Made by a program: the position numbers and the translations under genes
Notes under the pieces: model-generated
Seen by the model: only the letters and a program-made list of their open reading frames with translations
Told to the model about the DNA's origin: nothing
Databases searched by the model: none
Assembly: GCA_027063545.1 (NCBI GenBank)
Contig: JAMORN010000194.1
Coordinates: 1-5,155, forward strand
Length of the DNA: 5,155 bases
Direction of reading: 5' to 3'
Source: a bacterium
GTDB lineage: Bacteria > JAMORN01
Shown here: positions 1-5,155 of the stretch, piece after piece
Layout of the letters: the number at the start of each line of letters is the position of its first letter
Numbering within the stretch: the first letter of the stretch is position 1

Positions 1-190
1 ACTCACAGAAAAATATAAGGTAAATTATTTAATAGCAGGATCAAATAGTCCCAATTTTCTTAAAATAAAGCAGACAACAAATATCATTCCTTTAATTGCA
101 AAGCCGGAAACAAAGATTGATGAACTTCTTGATTGTATAAAAAACTATAGATCCTTAGATATAGAGAATTCTCCTTGTTTTAAGAAATAG
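1..190 (+). CDS. 3' end of an unidentified protein, possibly a receiver-like domain
   Basis: An open frame enters from the left edge (first full codon at 2) and ends at TAG 188-190, giving the last 62 residues of a protein; the start lies outside the window. The family cannot be named with confidence. The visible pattern is a hydrophobic strand (NYLIAGS), a short helix-like stretch, a second strand ending in Lys-Pro (IIPLIAKP), then an amphipathic helix (IDELLDCIKNY). That strand, KP, helix order is how the last part of a response-regulator receiver domain looks, with the conserved Lys before Pro and an 'ELL..I' helix after it. The phosphoacceptor Asp would lie upstream, out of view. This is a pattern match only; other alpha/beta proteins end similarly. 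The next gene starts 21 bases downstream in the same frame, so co-transcription is likely. Confidence 0.6.
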   Translation, partial: LTEKYKVNYLIAGSNSPNFLKIKQTTNIIPLIAKPETKIDELLDCIKNYRSLDIENSPCFKK

Positions 191-211
191 TTTTTTATTA
201 TATTTCTTTAC

Positions 212-757
212 ATGGAGGAGTTTTCTAATAAAACAGAAGAAAACATTTATAACTTATTAAAAAAATTAAAGATAGACTACGAGGAGATAGTCCATGATGA
301 GGTTATCTCCTCTGAGGATAGTTTTAATATAAGAAAAAATGCAGGATGGCAGGATTTTACCTCTGCTAAAAACATTCTTTTCCATGCAAAAGGGAAATTC
401 TATCTTGTAGTTTTAAACTACGATAAAGTAATCAAAGCAAGGATATTTAAAAAAGAGTTTGGCACAAAAAATATTAGATTTGCTACAAAAGAGGAATTAA
501 AAGAGATTCTTAATTTATCTTCTGGTGAGGTTGTTTCTTTGGGGCTTGAAAATCCGAGTATTCCTATTTATGTAGATAAGGATATTTTCAATTTTAAATT
601 CTTTGCTTTTACTCCTGCAAATAAAAGAAAGAGTTTAAAGATTTCAACAAATGATCTATTAAGAATCTATGAAAATATTAGAAATCCTGTAACAGTTTTC
701 TATATTGATAGTAATGGAAGTTTAATACTTGAAGAATTAAAAAAAGAAGGAGAATAG
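212..757 (+). CDS. YbaK/ProX-family aminoacyl-tRNA deacylase (trans-editing domain protein)
   Basis: A 181-residue free-standing protein of the YbaK / prolyl-tRNA-editing fold, the usual length for single-domain members. The family hydrolyses mischarged tRNAs (for example Ala-tRNA-Pro or Cys-tRNA-Pro) in the cytoplasm; the exact substrate cannot be read from sequence. Visible family features, in order: an N-terminal helix and strand (NIYNLLKKLKIDYEEIVHDE, residues 11-30), the 'SAKNILF' strand with the conserved lysine at 53, a 'YLVVLNYDK' strand (64-72), the 'FATKEELKEIL' helix (90-100), the 'GEVVSLGL' loop (105-112), and 'FTPANKRKSLKIS' (133-145) followed by the DLL helix. In many ProXp-ala-like proteins that last segment reads F-H-P-x-x-N; here the His position is Thr134, which may mark another specificity subgroup. 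ATG 212 is chosen because there is no later ATG, GTG or TTG before the conserved N-terminus. It lacks an upstream Shine-Dalgarno. The stop is one base before the kinase ATG. Confidence 0.85.
   Translation: MEEFSNKTEENIYNLLKKLKIDYEEIVHDEVISSEDSFNIRKNAGWQDFTSAKNILFHAKGKFYLVVLNYDKVIKARIFKKEFGTKNIRFATKEELKEILNLSSGEVVSLGLENPSIPIYVDKDIFNFKFFAFTPANKRKSLKISTNDLLRIYENIRNPVTVFYIDSNGSLILEELKKEGE
747..752 (+). promoter_or_regulatory. Ribosome binding site of the PfkB kinase
   Basis: AAGGAG lies six bases before ATG 759 and inside the last codons of the deacylase gene. Its strength and spacing fix the kinase start and fit translational coupling between the two genes. Confidence 0.75.
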
Positions 758-758
758 T

Positions 759-1685
759 ATGGGAGTTTTGATAATTGGTTCAACAGCACTAGATGATATA
801 GAAACAACAGAGGATAAGGCTTTTGGAGTGGTAGGAGGAAGTGCTTTTTATGCTGCTATAGCAACAAATTTTTTTACAAAGCCTTATATATTAGGAAGGG
901 TTGGTAATGATTTCCCAGATGAGTATTTAATTAAGTTTGAATCATTGGGAATAGATTTAGAAGGTGTTCAGAAAGGTGAGGATAAAAAAACTTTTCACTG
1001 GTATGGCAAGTATTTAGAGAATTTTGATGATAGAGTCACAATTTCTTTAGATTTGGGAACATGGATTGATTTTAGTGTTAAAATTCCAGAAAGATATTTT
1101 GAAGAGGATATAAATGTAGTTTTTTTAGCAAATATAGATCCTAAATTTCAGTTGGAGGTTTATAATAAATTTAAGGATAAAGGTGCATTTTTTATTCTTG
1201 ATACAATGAATTTTTATATAGAGAATTTTAGAGATGAATTAAATAAGGTTATTCCAAAGGTTAATTTATTTATAATAAATGAAGAGGAGTATAAACTTTT
1301 AACAGGTGAAAAAAATATCTATTTAGCATTTGAAAAGCTCTTTTTAATGTATGATTCTTCAAGTTTAAAGTATATTGTAATTAAAAAGGGAAGTCATGGA
1401 AGTATTTTAATGTCTAAGAAAGGCGAACTTTTTATTTTGCCAGCTTACCCTATAAAAGAGGTAAAGGACCCAACAGGTGCTGGAGATAGTTTTGCAGGTG
1501 CATTGGCAGGGTATTTATCCAAATTGAATGATTTTTCTTTTTTATCAATAAAAAAAGGCCTTCTTTATGCTACAGTTGTTAGTTCTTTTACTATAGAGGA
1601 TTTTTCTATTGATAGATTGCTTAATATATCCTTTAATGATATAAACCAAAGAGTAGAAAATTTAAAAAACTATATCTCTATTTAA
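759..1685 (+). CDS. PfkB-family carbohydrate/nucleoside kinase
   Basis: A 308-residue cytoplasmic kinase of the ribokinase/PfkB superfamily, normal length, apparently intact. It transfers the ATP gamma-phosphate to a hydroxymethyl group of a sugar, nucleoside or related substrate. Signature 1 is the glycine pair and following helix (VVGGSAFYAA, 24-33); 'GRVGNDFP' (46-53) follows. The 'NEEEYKLLTGE' stretch (174-184) carries the family N-x-x-E motif. Signature 2 is DPTGAGDSFAGALAGYL (237-253), with the anion hole GAGD and catalytic base Asp243. The C-terminal 'SSFTIEDFSIDRL' (275-287) and the 'NIDP' and 'DTMNFYIE' segments recall a well-conserved PfkB subgroup in many bacteria, usually labelled only 'sugar kinase'; I cannot assign its substrate. 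The gene starts one base after the deacylase stop, so the two are almost certainly one transcription unit. Confidence 0.93.
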   Translation: MGVLIIGSTALDDIETTEDKAFGVVGGSAFYAAIATNFFTKPYILGRVGNDFPDEYLIKFESLGIDLEGVQKGEDKKTFHWYGKYLENFDDRVTISLDLGTWIDFSVKIPERYFEEDINVVFLANIDPKFQLEVYNKFKDKGAFFILDTMNFYIENFRDELNKVIPKVNLFIINEEEYKLLTGEKNIYLAFEKLFLMYDSSSLKYIVIKKGSHGSILMSKKGELFILPAYPIKEVKDPTGAGDSFAGALAGYLSKLNDFSFLSIKKGLLYATVVSSFTIEDFSIDRLLNISFNDINQRVENLKNYISI

Positions 1686-1733
1686 AAAAATGTAAGTTAT
1701 GAAAAGAGATTTAATAATTTAAACAATTTTTAA

Positions 1734-1900
1734 GTTATTTTCAAAGATATAAAAGACAAATGGCTTTTCCTAAAAGAGAAACTTTCAAAAATAGAATTAG
1801 AAGATTTAAACAAAATAATTCAAGAGGAAAAACTAGCAAGAGATGTCTATTACAAGCTGCACTGATTATGGGTATTATAATAGAAGATTTAGATATAATT
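1734..1900 (+). pseudogene. Internally deleted, frameshifted remnant of a DUF2202 (ferritin-like) gene
   Basis: Two pieces of one family sit in different frames. Frame A is open from 1734 to TGA 1863-1865 and includes, at 1782-1862, LS-x-x-E-x-EDL followed by QEEKLARDVYYKL. That closely matches my memory of the DUF2202 N-terminal helix ('EEEKLARDVY.KLY', with the metal-binding-type glutamates). Frame B, 1856-1900, reads ALIMGIIIEDLDII and resembles a later DUF2202 helix ('AL.VGA.IEELDI.DL'). The roughly 40-50 residues expected between them, including the SEQRHM-type helix, are missing, and no start codon or RBS is evident. I infer a broken gene with an internal deletion and a frame change around 1850-1866. 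The match is from memory of the family, not a search. Frame B runs on into the GH9 reading frame, which explains that ORF's long 5' extension. Confidence 0.6.
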
Positions 1901-1902
1901 AT

Positions 1903-1910
1903 GGAGGGGG
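1903..1910 (+). promoter_or_regulatory. Ribosome binding site deciding the GH9 start
   Basis: GGAGGGGG stands out in this A+T-rich stretch; its GGAGG core is five bases before ATG 1913. The downstream codons encode a clear signal peptide. No comparable site precedes the in-frame ATG at 1760 (preceding bases are ATATAAAAGACAA), so 1913 is the preferred start. ATG 1901 is also in frame but overlaps this site. Confidence 0.8.
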
Positions 1911-1912
1911 TA

Positions 1913-3919
1913 ATGAGAAAAAAGCCTATTTTTTATATGTTAATTTTTCTTATTATCTCAATTAATAGTTTATTTTCTTTGGCTATAAATATAAATCATG
2001 TAGGTTATAATCTAAATGCTAAAAAGACATTTGTTGTTTTAAATTCAATACCCCTTTCTGATAAGAGTTTTACAATAAAAAATGAATCTGGTAATATTGT
2101 ATTTATAGGTACTTTAGATTCCATTGGTATATTACAATATTGGGATAACAATTATTATTATATAGGTGATTTTTCTTCGTTTAATAGAATAGGAAATTAT
2201 AAAATAGATGTAGGAGAAACAGAGTCTTATTCTTTTGAAATAAATGAGGATTTGATTTTAAATTCAACTAGTTCTCTTGTTATATCATTTTTCAATTCAA
2301 TGAGAAATACAATGTTATCAGATACTGCTGTGGGATATTATGGGGATAGAGTAGGAACCCATAATGTTTATGGTGGTTGGGATGATGCTTCTGGTGATCA
2401 GGGAAAATATTTGTCTCATTTATCATGGGCAAATTACTTTAATCCGCAACAAACACCTTTGGTTGTATGGGCGCTTTTATGGGGGTATGAGTTAAATCCT
2501 ACATATTACGATGATAACGGGATTAAAGTAAAAGAAGAGGCAGCATGGGGAGCAGATTTTCTTTTAAGAATGCAGGATGAGGCTGGATATTTTTATATAA
2601 CAGTTTTTGATGGTTGGGGATATGATCCTCCTAGAGAGATTTGTGCTTGGGTTGGTTCTTCTGGAACAAAAACAGATGATTATGAGAGTGCTTTTAGGGA
2701 AGGTGGAGCAATGGCAATAGCAGCTCTTGCTCGTGCTTATAATATGGGGATAGAAGGGGATTCAACAAAAGAAGAGTATTTACAAGGAGCAATAAGAGGA
2801 TATAATCATATAAAAGTTAATAATCTACTTTATACAGATGATGGGAAAGAAAATATAATAGATGACTATACCACAACTATAGCGTTAGTAGAACTTTATA
2901 AAGCAACAGGAGATAGTTTATATTTAAATGATTTAAGATACAGGGTAAATAGAATATTATTCAAACAATCTTCAGAAGGTTTTTTCTATAGTGATGATGA
3001 TCTAACAAGACCATTTTACCATGCTTCTGATGAGGGAATGATAATTTTAGCACTTCTTTATTATTTAGAAGTAGATGATGCTTTAAGATCAGAGGTAGAG
3101 CAGGCTATTTCAAAAAATATAGATTGGTATAAGAGTATTACTTTTGAAGGAGGAAATGCATACTATTATTCAAAAATGTATTATAAGAATTCTAGCGGAA
3201 ACTTAGTAGTAAGGTATTTTATGCCTCATGTAAATGAAACAGGTTATTGGTGGCAGGGAGAAAATGCAAGAATTCTTTCAATGGCAAGCGCGTTTTATTA
3301 TTACATGATAAAGGAGAATATTGTAGATACTTTACTTGAAAATATTGCTAACAGTTCTATAGATTGGGTATTGGGAAAAAATCCTTTAAATATGTGTATG
3401 ATGGCAGGTGTGGGTTATAATAATCCACCTCCTTATAAAGGTGATTATTCTAGATATTATAAAGGTGGTATTTCAAATGGTATAACCTCAGACCAAGATA
3501 CAGAAATAGGTTATCAGTTTTTAGATAAAGATTATTATGATAAGACAGATTGGCACCATTGGAGATGGGTAGAGCATTGGCTTCCTCATGATGCCTGGTA
3601 TTTTGTGGCAATAAATTTAGAATCATTTTATATAAAGACTAAATTGAGAGAAAATAAGGTTAGTGATAAAAAAGAGTTAAAGGAGTTATTTGTAAATATC
3701 TATCCAAATCCATTTAATCCAGTGTTGAATATAAAAGTAAGTCAAAAAGAAGCAAAAGTTTATATTTATAATATAGAAGGAAAACTTATTAAAAAATTTT
3801 CAGGGGAAGGTTTCTACCAAGTTAATTTCAGTGATATGAACTTATCTTCAGGTATTTATTATATAAGAGCAGTTTTCGGCAATAGTATTATAACTAAAAA
3901 AGCGGTATTATTGAAGTAA
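1913..3919 (+). CDS. Secreted family 9 glycoside hydrolase (cellulase-like) with T9SS-type C-terminal sorting domain
   Basis: From ATG 1913 the protein has 668 residues. Residues 1-24 are a signal peptide: RKK, a long hydrophobic core, likely cleavage after FSLA. About 25-110 look like the Ig-like N-domain often preceding GH9 (begins ININHVGYN). About 110-575 form the (alpha/alpha)6 GH9 catalytic domain: GGWDDASGD (154-162) corresponds to the family's GGW-x-DAGD motif with the nucleophile-activating aspartates; 'YESAFREGGAMAIAALARA' is typical; VLGKNPLN (486-493) matches the GH9 'LG.NP...' motif; WRWVEHWLPHDAW (550-562) carries Glu554, the likely general acid. From about 590 a C-terminal beta domain starts with IYPNPFNP (Tyr597) and ends in ITKKAVLLK, as in T9SS type A sorting or FlgD-like domains. 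It probably cleaves beta-1,4-glucan outside the cell; the substrate is inferred. No carbohydrate-binding module or dockerin is seen. An in-frame ATG at 1760 would add 51 residues and bury the signal peptide, so it is rejected. Confidence 0.92.
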   Translation: MRKKPIFYMLIFLIISINSLFSLAININHVGYNLNAKKTFVVLNSIPLSDKSFTIKNESGNIVFIGTLDSIGILQYWDNNYYYIGDFSSFNRIGNYKIDVGETESYSFEINEDLILNSTSSLVISFFNSMRNTMLSDTAVGYYGDRVGTHNVYGGWDDASGDQGKYLSHLSWANYFNPQQTPLVVWALLWGYELNPTYYDDNGIKVKEEAAWGADFLLRMQDEAGYFYITVFDGWGYDPPREICAWVGSSGTKTDDYESAFREGGAMAIAALARAYNMGIEGDSTKEEYLQGAIRGYNHIKVNNLLYTDDGKENIIDDYTTTIALVELYKATGDSLYLNDLRYRVNRILFKQSSEGFFYSDDDLTRPFYHASDEGMIILALLYYLEVDDALRSEVEQAISKNIDWYKSITFEGGNAYYYSKMYYKNSSGNLVVRYFMPHVNETGYWWQGENARILSMASAFYYYMIKENIVDTLLENIANSSIDWVLGKNPLNMCMMAGVGYNNPPPYKGDYSRYYKGGISNGITSDQDTEIGYQFLDKDYYDKTDWHHWRWVEHWLPHDAWYFVAINLESFYIKTKLRENKVSDKKELKELFVNIYPNPFNPVLNIKVSQKEAKVYIYNIEGKLIKKFSGEGFYQVNFSDMNLSSGIYYIRAVFGNSIITKKAVLLK

Positions 3920-4000
3920 AAGTACTTACTGTAGATATTAATTTTCTTCTTATATTAAACAATTTGAAAACATTTAGGAATAAAAAAATAAAACAATAAA

Positions 4001-4007
4001 AAAGAGG
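4001..4007 (+). promoter_or_regulatory. Ribosome binding site before ATG 4014
   Basis: AAAGAGG lies six bases upstream of ATG 4014. It supports a real former translation start there, although the frame stops after 15 codons. The intervening TATAAT (4008-4013) equals a -10 consensus, but there is no -35 at the right distance and it lies in the RBS-to-start spacer, so I do not call it a promoter. Confidence 0.45.
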
Positions 4008-4013
4008 TATAAT

Positions 4014-4415
4014 ATGGATAGTATAGAAAAAATGCTTGAAGAAATAAAAAGAAAAGAATAAAGAAAACAAGAGAAGCATTAGAAAAAAGTTTTAAAAAAT
4101 ATTAAGAGAATTTAATAAGTTTAAATTATATATAAAGTTTATTGATGATTGGAGGAAATTACAGATTCTTTAAATTCAAAGAGAAAATAAAAATAATTTA
4201 TTAGATTATTTATTAAGAAAGTATATGGATAGAATAAAAACTCATAATCTAGAAGATTTACCAAAAAGAATATTAGTAGAATATATAGAAATTTTGACAG
4301 ACATCCTTTAAATGAAATAAGAAGAAAATTAGGATTTGACTATTGTATTTGGGAATTAATAAAAATAATACATATTTGGATAATAATTTTATATATTTAT
4401 TACATTAAAAGTTAG
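4014..4415 (+). pseudogene. Probable decayed coding sequence between GH9 and SDR, family unknown
   Basis: The gap between GH9 and the SDR has no intact gene but holds successive + strand coding-like pieces. Piece 1, 4014-4061: ATG with RBS, reads MDSIEKMLEEIKRKE then TAA. Piece 2, about 4055-4105, another frame: continues IKKTREALEKSFKKY then stop. Piece 3, 4096-4311, third frame: REFNKFKLYIKFIDDWRKLQ, one TAA at 4171-4173, then about 45 more codons including NLEDLPKRILVEYIE. Piece 4, about 4287-4415, back in the first frame: RNFDRHPLNEIRRKLGFDY, WELIK, then a hydrophobic tail. Joined, they would give roughly 130 charged, mostly helical residues. I do not recognise a family. Several frame changes plus an in-frame stop suggest a degraded gene rather than one sequencing error, but low-complexity A-rich DNA can imitate this, so confidence is moderate. 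Bases 3920-4000 and 4416-4437 show nothing clear. Confidence 0.35.
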
Positions 4416-4437
4416 ATACATAAAACTTTTAAAAAAG

Positions 4438-4443
4438 TAGGGG
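4438..4443 (+). promoter_or_regulatory. Ribosome binding site of the SDR gene
   Basis: TAGGGG (AGGGG core at 4439-4443) lies seven bases before ATG 4451 in otherwise A+T-rich sequence and supports that start. Confidence 0.6.
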
Positions 4444-4450
4444 AAGCTTT

Positions 4451-5155
4451 ATGCTAAATTCTTATACTATCCTAATTACAGGTTCTACTGATGGTATTGG
4501 AAAAGCAGCAGCCTTAAAGATGGCTTCTATAGGAGCAAAGGTTATAGTTCATGGAAGGTCTGAGAGTAAAGTAAAAGATGTATTAGAGGAAATAAAAAAT
4601 AGAACAAAAAATAGCAATATATATGGAGTTGTGGCAGATTTTACATCTTTAGAAGAGGTAAAGAATTTAGCAGATGAGATAACCCAAAAGTTTTCAGATC
4701 TAAATGTGTTAGTAAATAATGCTTGTATATTTTCCCATAGGAAAATTATAACAAAAGATGGATTTGAAGCAGGATTTCAGATTTGCCATCTTGCACATTT
4801 TCTTTTAACTCTAAAATTGATTGATCTACTTTATAAAAACTTCCCTTCTTATATAATAAATGTTAGTTCAATGGTTCATGCCTCAACTATTGATTTAGAA
4901 AATTTAAATAGTGAAAAGGGTTATAATGGGTATGATGTATATTCTATGGTAAAACTTCTCAATATTTTATTTACTTATAAATTAAATAGAGAAATAGATA
5001 CCTCAAAGATAAAGGTTTATGCAGTTCATCCTGGTGTAATTAGTACAAAACTTCTTCATGCTGGATGGGGTTTTGGAGGTGCTTCTACATCTATAGGAGC
5101 AGAGAATATATTATCACCAATATTAAACGATGATTTAAGAAAAAAAACAGGGATT
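4451..5155 (+). CDS. Short-chain dehydrogenase/reductase, retinol-dehydrogenase-like, 3' truncated by window
   Basis: ATG 4451 opens a frame that stays open for 235 codons to the window edge; relatives are usually about 280-300 residues, so perhaps 40-60 are missing. It is a Rossmann-fold NAD(P)H oxidoreductase: cofactor loop TGSTDGIG (10-17), 'HGRSESK' after strand 2 (Arg36, suggesting NADP(H)), the acidic 'ADFTS' position (Asp63), NNA (89-91), INVSS (136-140, catalytic Ser), Y164-SMV-K168 (the YxxxK pair) and HPG (193-195). 'DGFEAGFQICHLAHFLLT' (103-120) aligns with the 'DGFE..F.VNHLGHFLLT' segment of bacterial and animal retinol-dehydrogenase-like SDRs. There the catalytic-tetrad Asn is Cys112 and the following Gly is Ala115; the NNAG motif also reads NNAC. 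Ser, Tyr and Lys remain, so the enzyme may still be active. The substrate is unknown. It has its own RBS and 530 bases of non-genic DNA upstream, so it is probably transcribed separately from GH9. Confidence 0.88.
   Translation, partial: MLNSYTILITGSTDGIGKAAALKMASIGAKVIVHGRSESKVKDVLEEIKNRTKNSNIYGVVADFTSLEEVKNLADEITQKFSDLNVLVNNACIFSHRKIITKDGFEAGFQICHLAHFLLTLKLIDLLYKNFPSYIINVSSMVHASTIDLENLNSEKGYNGYDVYSMVKLLNILFTYKLNREIDTSKIKVYAVHPGVISTKLLHAGWGFGGASTSIGAENILSPILNDDLRKKTGI

Noticed and set aside
188-212. Amber readthrough joining the first gene to the deacylase, which share a frame
   Set aside because: Only one TAG separates them, but the deacylase has a complete domain of normal length with its own ATG, and nothing suggests recoding.
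1674-1710. ATCTCT...AGAGAT as a terminator after the kinase
   Set aside because: Six pairs around a 25-base loop with no T-tract after it is not a credible terminator.
1693-1738. Repeated TAAGTTAT at 1693-1700 and 1731-1738
   Set aside because: Eight A+T-rich bases twice in 46 is within chance; no further copies or dyad structure indicate an operator or repeat array.
3915-3930. Inverted repeat AGTAA...TTACT at the GH9 stop as a terminator
   Set aside because: The stem is only five A+T-rich pairs around a six-base loop, and no T-run follows immediately; too weak to call an intrinsic terminator.
4008-4013. Perfect TATAAT as a promoter -10
   Set aside because: It lies between a ribosome binding site and ATG 4014, has no -35 element about 17 bases upstream, and TATAAT arises easily here.
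3894-4079. 61-codon open frame on the - strand rich in Phe, Leu and Ile
   Set aside because: It is the antisense of A-rich sequence, overlaps the end of GH9, has no convincing RBS, and its Phe-rich product is what T-runs encode by chance.
4294-4322. TTGACA at 4294-4299 as a -35 box for the SDR gene
   Set aside because: At 16-18 base spacing the downstream hexamers (such as ATAAGA) are poor -10 matches, and chance hits are common in this composition.

Overview
The window is about 5.2 kb of very A+T-rich bacterial DNA, with all recognisable genes on the + strand. The best clue to the host is the glycoside hydrolase. It has a signal peptide and ends in a C-terminal sorting domain with a YPNPFNP motif, as in type IX secretion (T9SS) cargo. 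That points to a diderm of the Bacteroidetes/Chlorobi/Fibrobacteres sphere or a candidate phylum with T9SS-like C-termini (for example WOR-3/Stahlbacteria or Hydrothermae). The phylum is inference; no rRNA or other marker gene is present.

Layout: positions 1-190 hold the 3' end of an unidentified gene whose tail resembles the end of a receiver (REC) domain. Positions 212-757 encode a YbaK/ProX-type aminoacyl-tRNA deacylase, separated by one base from a PfkB-family sugar or nucleoside kinase at 759-1685. These genes look co-transcribed. Positions 1686-1912 carry a previously hidden remnant of a DUF2202 (ferritin-like) gene in two reading frames with its middle missing. Positions 1913-3919 encode a secreted GH9 glycoside hydrolase: signal peptide, Ig-like N-domain, GH9 catalytic domain, T9SS-type C-terminal domain. 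Its frame stays open back to 1760, but the extension is the DUF2202 debris, so 1913 is the preferred start. Positions 3920-4450 contain no intact gene, but about 400 bases read as pieces of a decayed coding sequence starting at a credible RBS and ATG at 4014. Positions 4451-5155 are the first 235 codons of a short-chain dehydrogenase cut off by the window edge, with a cysteine where the catalytic asparagine normally sits.

The first half is housekeeping (translation quality control, small-molecule phosphorylation). The second half is an exported polysaccharide-degrading enzyme flanked on both sides by gene debris, which suggests rearrangement or insertion around it. I found no CRISPR array, RNA gene, insertion sequence or defence system, and no convincing new biological system. 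The points most worth checking are the DUF2202 remnant, the corrected GH9 start, the decayed gene after GH9 and the altered SDR active site.
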